In this document: piece by piece, positions 40,979-50,031 of the stretch
How positions within the stretch are numbered: position 1 is the first letter of the stretch
How the letters are laid out: the number at the start of each line of letters is the position of its first letter
Assembly (NCBI GenBank): GCA_944320855.1
Contig: CALUJF010000020.1
Location: 1-50,267 of the forward strand
DNA length: 50,267 nt
Reading direction: 5' to 3'
Source: an uncultured Phocaeicola sp.
GTDB taxonomy: Bacteria; Bacteroidota; Bacteroidia; Bacteroidales; Bacteroidaceae
Program-made: the position numbers and the translations under genes
Notes under the pieces: model-generated
The model's database searches: none
Seen by the model: only the letters and a program-made list of their open reading frames with translations
Told to the model about the DNA's origin: nothing

Positions 40979-42169
40979 TTAATACTCAATATAATCAAGT
41001 ATCCCCTGAATATAAGCTATAGTCACTCCATAATTGGTCATAGGAATGTTCTGTTCCTTGGCTTTTGCCACGCGGTTCATCATGAATTTCCTGTTGAACA
41101 TGCAGGCCCCGCAGTGGATAACAAGGTCGTAGCCTTCAAGATTTTCAGGGAAGTCGTGTCCTGAAACCATATCTATCTGTATGTCATTGCCAAATCTTTT
41201 TCGGAGCATGGCAGGGATTTTCTCTCGGCCAATATCCTCAGTGAGTGGGGCATGGGTGCATGCTTCTGCTATTAGGACTTTTGAATTGTTGTTCAGTTTG
41301 CCTATCGTGCGTGCACCTTCTACAAAATAGTCTATATCACCCTTGTGCTTGGCAAAGAGTACAGAGAACGATGTCAGTATGCTTTCCTTTGGCTTCAGTT
41401 CAAATACGGTCTTGAATACCTGTGAGTCTGTGATGATAAGTTTCGGAGGGTTTGCCATCGCTTTGAGCATTGCTTCAAGCTTGTCTGTGGTGCAGCTCAT
41501 TATAAGGCATTTCTTGTCAAGAAGTTCGCGTAGGGTTTGAACCTGAGGCAGGATTAGTCTGCCTTTCGGAGCCTGAATGTCCTGTGGCATGACTAACAGT
41601 ACGGTATCGTTCTCTCCGGCAAGATTGCCTACTATTGTATTTTCGGAAGAGTTGTCAGGCTGGTTTTCTATCAGCGCTTTTCTTATCTCGTCGATGCCTT
41701 CCTTTGTTACTGTACTGGCAATGACAGGCTTGGAACCGCATCTCTTTTCTATGGCAAGGGCTGTTTCTGTCTTGTTGTCCAGAAGGTCAGCCTTGTTGAG
41801 TACCCATATCACCGGAGTATTCTTTGCAGTGAGAACTTTCTGCCATCTTAGTTCTTCTTCTATATTGCAGTCTGTACAGACCATAATAGCTATGTCAGTA
41901 CGCTCAGTAGCTTTTAGTGTCTGTTTGACTCTCAGATTTCCAAGCTCTCCTTTATCATCAAATCCGGCTGTGTCTATAAATACACACGGACCTATGCCGT
42001 GTATTTCCATCGATTTATATACAGGATCGGTTGTAGTTCCGGCTACGTCCGAAACTACTGAAACTTCCTGTCCTGTGATGGCATTTATCAATGACGATTT
42101 TCCACTGTTTCTTTTTCCGAACAGTGCTATATGTGTGCGGTTTGATTTTGGAGTATCTTGCAATGACAT
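40979..42169 (-). CDS. hydF: [FeFe] hydrogenase H-cluster maturation GTPase HydF
   Basis: Scaffold GTPase of 396 residues on which the di-iron subcluster is built before transfer to the hydrogenase. The N-terminal GTPase has the P-loop GKRNSGKSS (18-26), DTAGFDD and the NKAD specificity motif. The middle is a dimerisation domain. The C-terminal cluster domain has EACTHAPL and VIHCGACMFNR, giving the Cys-x-His and His-Cys-x-x-Cys ligands of its [4Fe-4S] cluster. It is the last gene of the hydrogenase run, 33 bp after hydG. Confidence 0.97.
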   Translation of the reverse strand: MSLQDTPKSNRTHIALFGKRNSGKSSLINAITGQEVSVVSDVAGTTTDPVYKSMEIHGIGPCVFIDTAGFDDKGELGNLRVKQTLKATERTDIAIMVCTDCNIEEELRWQKVLTAKNTPVIWVLNKADLLDNKTETALAIEKRCGSKPVIASTVTKEGIDEIRKALIENQPDNSSENTIVGNLAGENDTVLLVMPQDIQAPKGRLILPQVQTLRELLDKKCLIMSCTTDKLEAMLKAMANPPKLIITDSQVFKTVFELKPKESILTSFSVLFAKHKGDIDYFVEGARTIGKLNNNSKVLIAEACTHAPLTEDIGREKIPAMLRKRFGNDIQIDMVSGHDFPENLEGYDLVIHCGACMFNRKFMMNRVAKAKEQNIPMTNYGVTIAYIQGILDYIEY

Positions 42170-42202
42170 ATTATTATGGCTATTTAAAATGTAGTGATAT
42201 AA

Positions 42203-43621
42203 TCAGAATCTGAAATCGCGTTTTCCTTCGGCAATGTATTTCAGGTTCTCTATTGCGCGTTTTTTTATTGCTGGATTTGGAATTCTTTCCATCTGCTCAC
42301 GTATCATCTTGGTTCCGAGTGCCTTGGTTTCTGGTGAGGCATAGTCTTCCAGATATTCCTGCAAAGTCATAAGCGCGTTTGGCGAGCAGCAGTTGGCTAT
42401 CTGTCCTGTTTTTACCAATGACATGAAGCGGTCGCCTGTACGTCCTTCGCGATAGCATGCAGTGCAGAAGCTTGGGATATAGCCGAGTTTCAGCAGCCAT
42501 GACACTATCTCGTCCAATGTGCGGTTGTCGCTGATATCGAACTGTGAGGAGTTTTCTTCAGGTGTTTCCTCTACGGCATATCCGCCTACGCTTGTACGCG
42601 AGCCTCCGCTTATCTGTGAGATACCGAGTTCAAGAACCTTCTCGCGCGATTTCTGCGATTCGCGTGTGGAGATAATCATTCCCGTGTATGGCACAGCTAT
42701 ACGGATGATGGCTACAATCTTCTGGAATATCTCGTCGGAGATAGCATTTTCGAAGTCTGCGGCATTTATGTCGTCGGCAGAACATATTCGCGGTACGCTG
42801 ATAGTGTGAGGACCAACTCCGTAAGTGGCTTCCAGATGTTCTGCGTGCATCAGCAGTCCGGTGAAATCATACTTATATGTATTCAGACCGAACAGAACGC
42901 CGAGTCCTACATCGTCTATTCCGCCTTCCATAGCCCTGTCCATTGCCTCTGTGTGATAAGCATAATTGCTCTTAGGACCACGCGGATGAAGTTTCTCGTA
43001 GTTTTCCTTATGATATGTCTCCTGGAAAAGTATGTATGTACCTATACCTGCCTCGTGAAGCTTTCTGTAGTTCTCCACTGTTGTGGCAGCGATATTCACG
43101 TTCACGCGGCGTATGGCTCCGTTCTTGTGCTTTATTCCGTATATGGTCTTGATGGACTCAAGGATATACTCTATAGGATTGTGCAGCGGGTCTTCGCCGG
43201 CTTCAAGCGCCAGACGCTTGTGTCCCATGTCCTGAAGTGCTATGACTTCACGCTTTATATCTTCCTGACTGAGTTTCTTACGGGCTATAGTCTTGTTCTT
43301 TATATGGTAAGGGCAATAAACACAGCTGTTTACACAATAGTTTGAGAGATACAGCGGTGCGAACATCACTATTCTGTTGCCGTAGAATTTCTGCTTGATA
43401 TCCTTTGCCAGGCTGAAAATCTCTTCCAGCAGTTCCGGGTCGTTACATTCAAGCAGCAATGCGGCTTCGCGGTGACTGATACCTTTGCATGCTCTTGCTT
43501 TTTCTATGATGGATGATATGAGTTCCCTGTTTCCGGCATTCTCTTCCGCATATTTCAATGTGTCAAGAATTTCATCATGGCTGATAAATTCTTCAGCCTT
43601 TTTAGAATCGGCTCTGTACAT
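42203..43621 (-). CDS. hydG: [FeFe] hydrogenase radical SAM maturase HydG
   Basis: Radical SAM tyrosine lyase of 472 residues that makes the CO and CN ligands of the H-cluster. The radical SAM cluster motif is NYCVNSCVYCPYH (Cys-x3-Cys-x2-Cys, about 94-106). The C-terminal region has the extra cluster-binding motif FCTACYREGRTGDRFM followed by IANCCSPNAL, which separates HydG from the thiamine enzyme ThiH. All cysteines are present. It lies 21 bp after hydE. Confidence 0.97.
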   Translation of the reverse strand: MYRADSKKAEEFISHDEILDTLKYAEENAGNRELISSIIEKARACKGISHREAALLLECNDPELLEEIFSLAKDIKQKFYGNRIVMFAPLYLSNYCVNSCVYCPYHIKNKTIARKKLSQEDIKREVIALQDMGHKRLALEAGEDPLHNPIEYILESIKTIYGIKHKNGAIRRVNVNIAATTVENYRKLHEAGIGTYILFQETYHKENYEKLHPRGPKSNYAYHTEAMDRAMEGGIDDVGLGVLFGLNTYKYDFTGLLMHAEHLEATYGVGPHTISVPRICSADDINAADFENAISDEIFQKIVAIIRIAVPYTGMIISTRESQKSREKVLELGISQISGGSRTSVGGYAVEETPEENSSQFDISDNRTLDEIVSWLLKLGYIPSFCTACYREGRTGDRFMSLVKTGQIANCCSPNALMTLQEYLEDYASPETKALGTKMIREQMERIPNPAIKKRAIENLKYIAEGKRDFRF

Positions 43622-43642
43622 ATTTGTGGGTTTATATATTAT

Positions 43643-44680
43643 TTATTCGACATAATCTCCTCGACCGTAGTCAATAGTATAACCAATGGCACTGAGCTTT
43701 TGTTCAAGAAAAGCCAGGCCTTCTGCTGCTTCGGCACCCATTGATGCCTTGTTGTTGTACAGCGAGTATTTGCTTCTTTCCTGAGGAGGAGAGAGATTTG
43801 GCATCACTACATTTGCACCTGCCAGTATTCCTCTTTCGCGTCCGTCGGGAGCAAGTGAAGCCAATGCCGTGGTAGACGGTATGAGTGCGTGAGGGTGCAT
43901 AAGTCTGAATATTGACAACAGCAATAGGGTAGTGCGTATGCTGCCTGCGCTTTTATCTGCAAACGGAGTGTCACGATGCGGTATGAAAGGACCTATTCCT
44001 ATCATCTGTGGCTTGAACTCACCGATGAACAGAATATCTTCGATGATGTTGTCTGTAGTCTGTTCCGGACTGCCAACCATTATGCCTGTACCTGTCTGAT
44101 AGCCTATCTCCTTTAGATTCTTAAGGCATTGCAGCCTGTTTTGCAGCGACATCGTTTCGGGATGCAGCAAGGAGTAATGATATGGATTGTGGGTTTCGTG
44201 ACGGAGCAGATATCTGTTGGCTCCGGCTTCATAGAACATCTTGTATGCTTCGTATGATTTTTCTCCCAATGACAATGTTATGGCTGCATCCGGATATTCC
44301 CGGCGTATGGACGATACTATCTCGGCTATTCTTTCGTCGGTCATATAGTTGTCTTCGCCCCCCTGGAGGACAAAAGTACGGAACCCCAGTCTGTAACCTT
44401 CATCGCAGCATTGCAGGATAGTTTCCTTGTCAAGACGATATCTCTCCACGTTTCTGTTGCTACGGCGTATTCCGCAGTACAGGCAGTCGTTATGGCAGCA
44501 GTTTCCTACCTCTATAAGTCCGCGCACGAAAATCCTGTTGCCGAACACTTTCTGTGTTTCGGAGCGTGCAATGCTGTTTATCAGTTCAAGACTGTCGTCA
44601 TCGCAGTCATCCAATAATATACGAAATTCATCGGAAGAAAGTGTTTTCTCCCGATGAAGTCGCTCTATAAGTTTTCTCAT
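43643..44680 (-). CDS. hydE: [FeFe] hydrogenase radical SAM maturase HydE
   Basis: Radical SAM enzyme of 345 residues acting on the HydG product to build the dithiomethylamine-bridged di-iron unit. The cluster motif is NCCHNDCLYCGIR (Cys-x3-Cys-x2-Cys, about 58-70). Downstream segments GFRTFVLQGGED, RYLLRHETHNP and MVGSPEQTTDNI are typical of HydE rather than biotin synthase. It follows the hydrogenase gene by 26 bp. Confidence 0.96.
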   Translation of the reverse strand: MRKLIERLHREKTLSSDEFRILLDDCDDDSLELINSIARSETQKVFGNRIFVRGLIEVGNCCHNDCLYCGIRRSNRNVERYRLDKETILQCCDEGYRLGFRTFVLQGGEDNYMTDERIAEIVSSIRREYPDAAITLSLGEKSYEAYKMFYEAGANRYLLRHETHNPYHYSLLHPETMSLQNRLQCLKNLKEIGYQTGTGIMVGSPEQTTDNIIEDILFIGEFKPQMIGIGPFIPHRDTPFADKSAGSIRTTLLLLSIFRLMHPHALIPSTTALASLAPDGRERGILAGANVVMPNLSPPQERSKYSLYNNKASMGAEAAEGLAFLEQKLSAIGYTIDYGRGDYVE

Positions 44681-44706
44681 ATATATGTGATATGAAAAAT
44701 CTCTGT

Positions 44707-46185
44707 TTATTCTTCTTCCTTGTAGTTTTCGTATTTCAGAGGACGTTTAATCAAATCCTGATTAAGCTGTCTCTTGCCTGAAAGAGGGTCGTTGAAAGAA
44801 CTTGGACCTGTGATACAGCCTTCTGGGCAAGCCATCATTTCGATGAACTGTGCGTCTACCTTGCCTGTCTTGGCGTATGCTCTGAGGACACCGATATTCT
44901 TCTTGTTGAAGTCCGAAACCTGCATAATCTTAATGCCGTTCGCCTTTTCACCCAGGTAAGCCTTGACAGCTCCTGCCACACCGCCTGCCTGAGCGAATCC
45001 GTGAGCTTCGCATACAGATTCTTTAGCTACCTTGTATGGAGAAACTTCCTTCAGGTTGATTCCCATACCCTTGATAACTGAGCTGATTTCCTCGAAAGTA
45101 AGAACAAAGTCCACACATTCATCGCGCTGAGCTTCTTTTCTCTTTGCGATACATGGGCCTATGAATACCACTTTAGCATCTGGATATTTTTTCTTAGCAA
45201 TACGTGATGCATAGTACATTGGCGAACCTGTAGTAGAAACGTATGGTTTCATAGCAGGTATATGCTTGTTCACGAGTTCTATGTATGACGGACAGCAAGA
45301 AGTAGTCATAAACTTCTGTCCTTCAGCTATTTTCTCAAGAAGCTCGTGCGCCTCGTTGCTTGTAGTCTGCATAGCTCCTTCGGCAACTTCTATAACATCG
45401 GCAAAGCCAATCTGCTTCAAAGCTCCGTAAACTTCTTCTATGCTTGCATCGAACTGTCCGAGTATAGATGGGGCAGGGATGGCGATAACCTGTTTTCCTG
45501 CACGTATATCTTCAAGTACGTCGAATACCTGGGATATTTCGAATATGGCACCGAAAGGACATGCGTTAAGACACTTTCCGCAGTAGATACATTTGCTTTC
45601 GTCGATGTGTTCTATGTTATGTTCGTCCTTGCTGATAGCTTTTACCGGACATGCTTCCTCGCATGGAACAGGAATATATACGATAGCATGGTAAGGACAG
45701 CTCTTGTGGCAGATGCCGCAGCTGATACAAGTATCGTGGTCGATATGAGCCTGACCTGTTTTCTTGTCGAAGTGTACGGCACCTTTAGGGCAGTTCATGT
45801 AACAGCTTCTTGCCACACAACCCCTACAAAGGTTACTTACCTCATAGTTTACCTGTACGCATGAAGAACATGCTTCGTCTATCACGCAAAGAATGTTTTC
45901 CTTGATTTTTCCGTGTCTTTCAAGAGCCTTGCGGGCATATTCTGAAAGCGGAGTAAGCTCGTCTGTTTCGTCAGACATGTCCCATCCCAGAAGAGGGAGT
46001 GATTTATATTTTGTAACCGCGCGTTCTTTGTGAATACAGCAGCGTCCTACCGGCTGGGAACGTCGTGGGCTGAATTCCAATGGAATACGGTCAATCTTTT
46101 CAATTAGCTGTTTCTCCTTCCACAAAGCTACAAGATTTTCAAGCAGTTTGTGTCTCACAATCATTACGTTGTTAGTAAATGCCAT
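44707..46185 (-). CDS. [FeFe] hydrogenase, monomeric, group B-like
   Basis: Hydrogenase of 492 residues that should couple H2 production or uptake to ferredoxin. The N-terminal half has Cys motifs for several iron-sulfur clusters (CRGCVARSCYMNCP, CISCGICHKSCP, CEEACP, CIYCGKCLNACP). The H-cluster domain shows the three signature loops in variant form: TTSCCPSYIELV, FIGPCIAKRKEAQR and MMACPEGCITGPSSF. The second loop has GPC instead of MPC and the third GP instead of GGGQP, as in group B enzymes; the four H-cluster cysteines are all present. Recent work reports a group B enzyme as a main source of gut H2 in Bacteroides. The maturases follow directly. Confidence 0.93.
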   Translation of the reverse strand: MAFTNNVMIVRHKLLENLVALWKEKQLIEKIDRIPLEFSPRRSQPVGRCCIHKERAVTKYKSLPLLGWDMSDETDELTPLSEYARKALERHGKIKENILCVIDEACSSCVQVNYEVSNLCRGCVARSCYMNCPKGAVHFDKKTGQAHIDHDTCISCGICHKSCPYHAIVYIPVPCEEACPVKAISKDEHNIEHIDESKCIYCGKCLNACPFGAIFEISQVFDVLEDIRAGKQVIAIPAPSILGQFDASIEEVYGALKQIGFADVIEVAEGAMQTTSNEAHELLEKIAEGQKFMTTSCCPSYIELVNKHIPAMKPYVSTTGSPMYYASRIAKKKYPDAKVVFIGPCIAKRKEAQRDECVDFVLTFEEISSVIKGMGINLKEVSPYKVAKESVCEAHGFAQAGGVAGAVKAYLGEKANGIKIMQVSDFNKKNIGVLRAYAKTGKVDAQFIEMMACPEGCITGPSSFNDPLSGKRQLNQDLIKRPLKYENYKEEE

Positions 46186-46229
46186 AAGTAAAAAAGTAGT
46201 GTGACTGTTAGTTGATAAATATAATTACG

Positions 46230-46766
46230 TTATTCTTTGTTTTCTTCCGCACCGCGCAGAATAAGAGTAGTAGCACCTAAAGTGAAAATACTTCCTTCTT
46301 CTATTACAACTCTTTCTTTGGGACCTAAGATTTCATTCATATGGAATGTCCCTGTTATACTGTCGTTATCCCTTAATGTATATACTATTTTTCCTTGCTT
46401 GTTCTTCTTTACATTGATGATACAATGTCTGCGGTCCATACTCGGGTCGTTTGTCTCAATGGCTATATCCACGTCAGTTCCCTTGCATCTGCGTCCTATT
46501 ACGTTGTCGCCCTCATGCAGAGGTATAACCTGCTTGTATGCAAATGTGTTTTCTATAACCACTACATTGCCATAGTCTTTTGTACCCTCTTTTTCGTCTA
46601 TGATTTCTTCCCGACGTGTAGCCGCATTAAGTTTGGTACGTCCCAAACGTATGCTGAACTGTTTTTTACACTCTGGACAGATGAAAACCAGTGACTGTCC
46701 TTCTTCATACTTGGTTTCATCAAACTGGATGTAATTGTCGCATTTAGGACATCTTACTCTCTTCAT
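46230..46766 (-). CDS. Zinc-ribbon and FHA domain protein
   Basis: Cytoplasmic protein of 178 residues. Residues 1-40 form a zinc ribbon (MKRVRCPKCDNYIQFD, FICPECKKQFS; MJ0042-type pair of CxxC). Residues about 68-172 form an FHA domain with VIGRRCKGTDVDIAI, the phosphothreonine-binding Arg and SMDRRHCIINV, and a late FLGATTLIL-type strand. FHA domains bind phosphothreonine peptides. It lies 44 bp before the hydrogenase gene and 17 bp after the SPOR protein gene; no kinase is adjacent. Confidence 0.88.
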   Translation of the reverse strand: MKRVRCPKCDNYIQFDETKYEEGQSLVFICPECKKQFSIRLGRTKLNAATRREEIIDEKEGTKDYGNVVVIENTFAYKQVIPLHEGDNVIGRRCKGTDVDIAIETNDPSMDRRHCIINVKKNKQGKIVYTLRDNDSITGTFHMNEILGPKERVVIEEGSIFTLGATTLILRGAEENKE

Positions 46767-46783
46767 TCCTTAATAAAAATTGA

Positions 46784-47959
46784 TTATTTGGATTTGTTAA
46801 GTAACCACGCAGTCTTGAACTGTTCTTCTTTTCTCAGTTCATTTATCTTATTGTATGCCTGCGATTTGTCTGTATAGCTGTACAGGGCAATACGGAAACG
46901 GTTGTCTGACGTAAGAATCTTAGCATCATTATATCCCTGTTTCTTGAACTTGGCAAGTTCCTTTTCGGCATCCTGCATGGTCTGGAGGCTTGCTACTATG
47001 ACGAACAGACCTTTGTCGCCGGCTGTATTGCTTTTCTGTACTTCTTTAGCTGCTTTGGCTTCTTTTTTAACTGTAGCCTTAGGTTTTTCTTTTACGGCTT
47101 CAGCAGTCATTTCTTTCTTCGCAGCTACCGGCTCTGCCTTTTCGGTTTTGGCCGGTTTCTCAACCTTTACAGTCTTAACCGCAACAGGACGCAAGGTATT
47201 TACGTTATTGCGTCTGCCGGCTGTAGCAGTCTGTTGTATATCTTCTGCATTATCAGCTTTGTCAGGAGAACTTGTTGCAAGCGATTTGCTTCTGATAGCA
47301 TCCAGCATTGTTTCAGCCCCTAATGAAGCATAGCTTGAATTGTCAAGATAAGTATTCTCTACCGGAACAGATAGTACAAAGAATAGAATTATGGCTGCTG
47401 CAATTCCGATGGCATGTTCCGCCATACGCTTGATGATATGCTGCTGTTTGTTCTTTTCTTTCGGACTTTCCACAGAAGATGGCACAGTTTCGATTACGAT
47501 GCGCTGTTCGGCGGCAGACTCTTTTGCAGATGCCAGTTCCGAGAGTGGAGATATTGAGAAACTGCCCAATCCGTACAGGCTTGGACTGAAGAAAGCATTT
47601 CCATATGGCTCAAAACCATATGTTCCGGCCATGGTGTAATACAGGGTTCCTATGTTATCTAACTCTGCCTGTCCGTTCTTGTATAAAGAATCTTTGATTT
47701 GCGATACGACACTTTCAATCTTTCTGCTTGCATCAGGAAAGTCTGTATCATATGATTGCATGTATGATTGTGCCAGTAAACCGTCGTTTATAGTAAGCTG
47801 AGGATTGAAACCGATAGTTCTCAGCGGTGGGCAGAAAATGTTTGCAGAATCCTTGAACTCTGCTGCTTTATTGTGTGCTATGAAACCTCCCAGACCGGGA
47901 ACAATTACACAGTCATTTTCCAATAAAAGTACTTCTATATGTCTTGATAGCTCTTTCAT
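46784..47959 (-). CDS. HU-CCDC81 and SPOR domain membrane protein
   Basis: Protein of 391 residues. The N-terminus (about 1-130; MKELSRHIEVLLLENDCVIV, PGLGGFIAHNKAA, LDNIGTLYYTMAGTYGFEP) has the paired HU-like CCDC81 domains found in Bacteroidales. A transmembrane helix (about 187-203) follows, then an Ala/Lys/Glu-rich linker and a SPOR domain (about 315-390, GLFVIVASLQTMQDAEKEL) that in other proteins binds denuded septal peptidoglycan. It may link the nucleoid or cytoplasm to the division-site wall. TAATTTTG at 47971-47964 is a -7 match only 5 bp before the ATG, pointing to a near-leaderless mRNA. First gene of the hydrogenase run. Confidence 0.88.
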   Translation of the reverse strand: MKELSRHIEVLLLENDCVIVPGLGGFIAHNKAAEFKDSANIFCPPLRTIGFNPQLTINDGLLAQSYMQSYDTDFPDASRKIESVVSQIKDSLYKNGQAELDNIGTLYYTMAGTYGFEPYGNAFFSPSLYGLGSFSISPLSELASAKESAAEQRIVIETVPSSVESPKEKNKQQHIIKRMAEHAIGIAAAIILFFVLSVPVENTYLDNSSYASLGAETMLDAIRSKSLATSSPDKADNAEDIQQTATAGRRNNVNTLRPVAVKTVKVEKPAKTEKAEPVAAKKEMTAEAVKEKPKATVKKEAKAAKEVQKSNTAGDKGLFVIVASLQTMQDAEKELAKFKKQGYNDAKILTSDNRFRIALYSYTDKSQAYNKINELRKEEQFKTAWLLNKSK

Positions 47960-48181
47960 ACTGCAAAATTATAATTTTTTTTAGAAGGTTGTGCATGTTT
48001 TGGGGATAAATTTGTGGCTGAAAGTATTCTATTTGCAAAATATTCAGATGTTAATTCTGATAAGTTATCCTTTAAGTAAAATTTATTCTTATTTCCGTGA
48101 ATTATAGTGTACATTTATGTTAATACGTATTGTTTGGAAGATATACATGTTAGATAATTTTTTATTATAAATCCATATAAA

Positions 48182-48215
48182 CGACAAGTTTTGTCGCTCT
48201 TTCAGCATATCTTTG
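48182..48215 (+). promoter_or_regulatory. Operator and promoter of the WYL cassette
   Basis: CGACAA (48182-48187), GTT, TTGTCG (48191-48196) is a perfect 6-bp inverted repeat; TATCTTTG (48208-48215) is a consensus -7 box 12 bp further on. The repeat covers the expected -33 region, a natural site for repression by the WYL protein encoded just downstream. The remaining gap (47960-48181) shows nothing else. Confidence 0.55.
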
Positions 48216-48235
48216 CAAAAAACGAATAAAAAGAC

Positions 48236-49138
48236 ATGAAAAAATTCAGTGTAATAACAAGGCTTTTGCTTATAATAAGAAAACTCAAAAGAAGTGGAAC
48301 TATTACTTCCGATGAATTATTGGACTATGTTAACGGAGAAATGAGAATTCGTGGTGAATACGATGATATATCACAAAGAACTTTACAACGTGATTTTATA
48401 TTAATAAAAGAAACTTTTGGTATAGAAATAGCATATAAAAAAGGAGTCGGACATTATATTAATGAAGAATATACTGATCCATACAGTTATTATGATACCC
48501 TTCTTAACGACTTTGATATGCTTTGCGCACTTAATGCTGATACAGGAAACAACAAATATATCCTTGCTGAACACCATAGGCCTCTTGATAATAATTTCTT
48601 GCCAGAACTTATTTATGCAATAAAAGAATCTATACATATAGAATTTGATTATATATTGGTAAGGCATAACAATAAAGTTATTCATAAATGTATTAGACCG
48701 TATTTCTTGAAAGAATCAAACCAAAGATGGTACGTCATCGGGTATGATGGAGATGTCCTTAAATCATTTGGAGTAGAAAGGATGCAAAATCTAACCTTAA
48801 AAAAGAACAGTAAGTTTAAAAGAGAAGAAATCAAAGTCGATGAATTGTTTAAGGACTGTTATGGGATATGGAGCCAGACGGATATGCCTGTAGAAGATAT
48901 AGAGTTGGAATACAGTACATTGGATGGAGCTTTTCTCAAGACATTGCCGATTCATCATTCACAAACAATTATTCACGAAAATGAAAATACAATAAGAATC
49001 GGACTCAGACTGAAGGTAACAAATGATTTCGTAATGGAACTTCTCTCTCGGAGTAATTCACTCAAGGTAATAAAACCGGAATCATTAAGACAGAGAATAA
49101 AAGATATATATACAGAAGCATTAAAACGAAATTTATAA
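48236..49138 (+). CDS. WYL domain transcriptional regulator
   Basis: Protein of 300 residues. An N-terminal winged helix (about 4-72; SQRTLQRDFILIKETFGIEI) is followed by a WYL domain (about 125-195) with RWYVIGYD at 164-171, the variant of the Trp-Tyr-Leu signature, and a C-terminal WCX-type region (about 215-300). WYL domains sense nucleic acids or nucleotides and frequently control phage-defence genes. The sequence is AT-rich relative to the hydrogenase genes. It is the first of three tightly spaced genes (1 bp and 2 bp gaps). Confidence 0.92.
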   Translation: MKKFSVITRLLLIIRKLKRSGTITSDELLDYVNGEMRIRGEYDDISQRTLQRDFILIKETFGIEIAYKKGVGHYINEEYTDPYSYYDTLLNDFDMLCALNADTGNNKYILAEHHRPLDNNFLPELIYAIKESIHIEFDYILVRHNNKVIHKCIRPYFLKESNQRWYVIGYDGDVLKSFGVERMQNLTLKKNSKFKREEIKVDELFKDCYGIWSQTDMPVEDIELEYSTLDGAFLKTLPIHHSQTIIHENENTIRIGLRLKVTNDFVMELLSRSNSLKVIKPESLRQRIKDIYTEALKRNL

Positions 49139-49139
49139 T

Positions 49140-49454
49140 ATGGAAAGCATTCAATCATTACTCGGAACATTATTAATGATTATAATTATCATTATAATAG
49201 GAAGTATAGCTCCATGGCTGTTATTGATACTTATTCCTTACTTGATTTATCTTGCTTTAGGAAGAAAAAAAAGACTGAAAGAAGTAGACAAATTACTGGA
49301 AAACGAATTTAAAGGAAAAACGCCGCAAGAGATTGAAAGCATACGCATAACACTGATAAATACTTTAAACAATCCGTATGCTACACAGGTAGAGAGAGAC
49401 AATGCCAAATATGCCATAAAATATATAGAAGAACATTTTTATAATAAAAGATAA
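49140..49454 (+). CDS. Small membrane protein of the WYL cassette
   Basis: Protein of 104 residues. Two hydrophobic helices (about 7-24, LLGTLLMIIIIIIIGSI, and about 25-40, PWLLLILIPYLIYLALG) form a membrane hairpin. A cytoplasmic tail of about 60 residues (GRKKRLKEVDKLLENEFKG to the end) is charged and probably helical. No family is recognised. It starts 1 bp after the WYL gene and ends 2 bp before the GIY-YIG-like gene, so the three are one operon. Membrane-plus-nuclease pairing is common in defence systems, but here it is only an inference. Confidence 0.75.
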   Translation: MESIQSLLGTLLMIIIIIIIGSIAPWLLLILIPYLIYLALGRKKRLKEVDKLLENEFKGKTPQEIESIRITLINTLNNPYATQVERDNAKYAIKYIEEHFYNKR

Positions 49455-49456
49455 CT

Positions 49457-49954
49457 ATGAATACGAAAAAAGATTTAGAAAACCTCGGTTTCAAAGGATT
49501 TATTCCTGTAAAAGAACTATTATTGGACATTTCTGCAATACCAAATGTCAATGGAGTTTACGCTGTTGTAAGAAATAATACGGATAAACCTGTTTTTATT
49601 GAAAAAGGAACAGGAGGGCATTTTAAAGGACGAAATCCTAATGTAGATTTAAATACACTTAAAATTAAATGGGTTGAAAATACAGAAATACTTTATATTG
49701 GTAAAGCCGGTGGAGGAAGTTCAAAAAACAGACTAAACAAAAGAATAAAACAATATCTTGACTTTGGCAATGGTAAGGACGTAGGACATTGGGGAGGCAG
49801 ATATATCTGGCAACTGAAAGATTCTTCCGACCTCTGTTTCTGTTGGAAAGAAACAGAGGTTGATACTCTTCCGAGAGATGAAGAATTACGTCTTATTTTA
49901 GAATTTAAAGAATCACATGAAGGGAAATTACCTTTTGCAAATTTAAGAGAGTAA
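49457..49954 (+). CDS. GIY-YIG-like nuclease family protein
   Basis: Protein of 165 residues. The GIY-YIG signature appears as GVYAV (33-37) and YIGKAG (80-85), about 45 residues apart, longer than the usual gap. The conserved Arg is in NRLNKRIKQY (91-100), a candidate catalytic Glu lies in the helix DEELRLILEFKE (141-152) and a final Asn in LPFANL (159-164). The segment GHWGGRYIWQL is family-like but of unknown role. It would be a small nuclease, or a non-catalytic relative. Last gene of the WYL cassette. Confidence 0.72.
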   Translation: MNTKKDLENLGFKGFIPVKELLLDISAIPNVNGVYAVVRNNTDKPVFIEKGTGGHFKGRNPNVDLNTLKIKWVENTEILYIGKAGGGSSKNRLNKRIKQYLDFGNGKDVGHWGGRYIWQLKDSSDLCFCWKETEVDTLPRDEELRLILEFKESHEGKLPFANLRE

Positions 49955-49980
49955 TTTACATTTTTTCTTTCATCATGAAC

Positions 49981-50031
49981 TGTCGGTGGATACTTGGTAA
50001 ATATTATCTGTTCATTCCAAGTTCACCGACA
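49981..50031 (+). terminator. Hairpin after the WYL cassette
   Basis: TGTCGGTG (49981-49988) pairs with CACCGACA (50024-50031), and CTTGG (49993-49997) with CCAAG (50017-50021). No T-tract follows, so it may be a weak terminator or an RNA structure. Confidence 0.4.
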
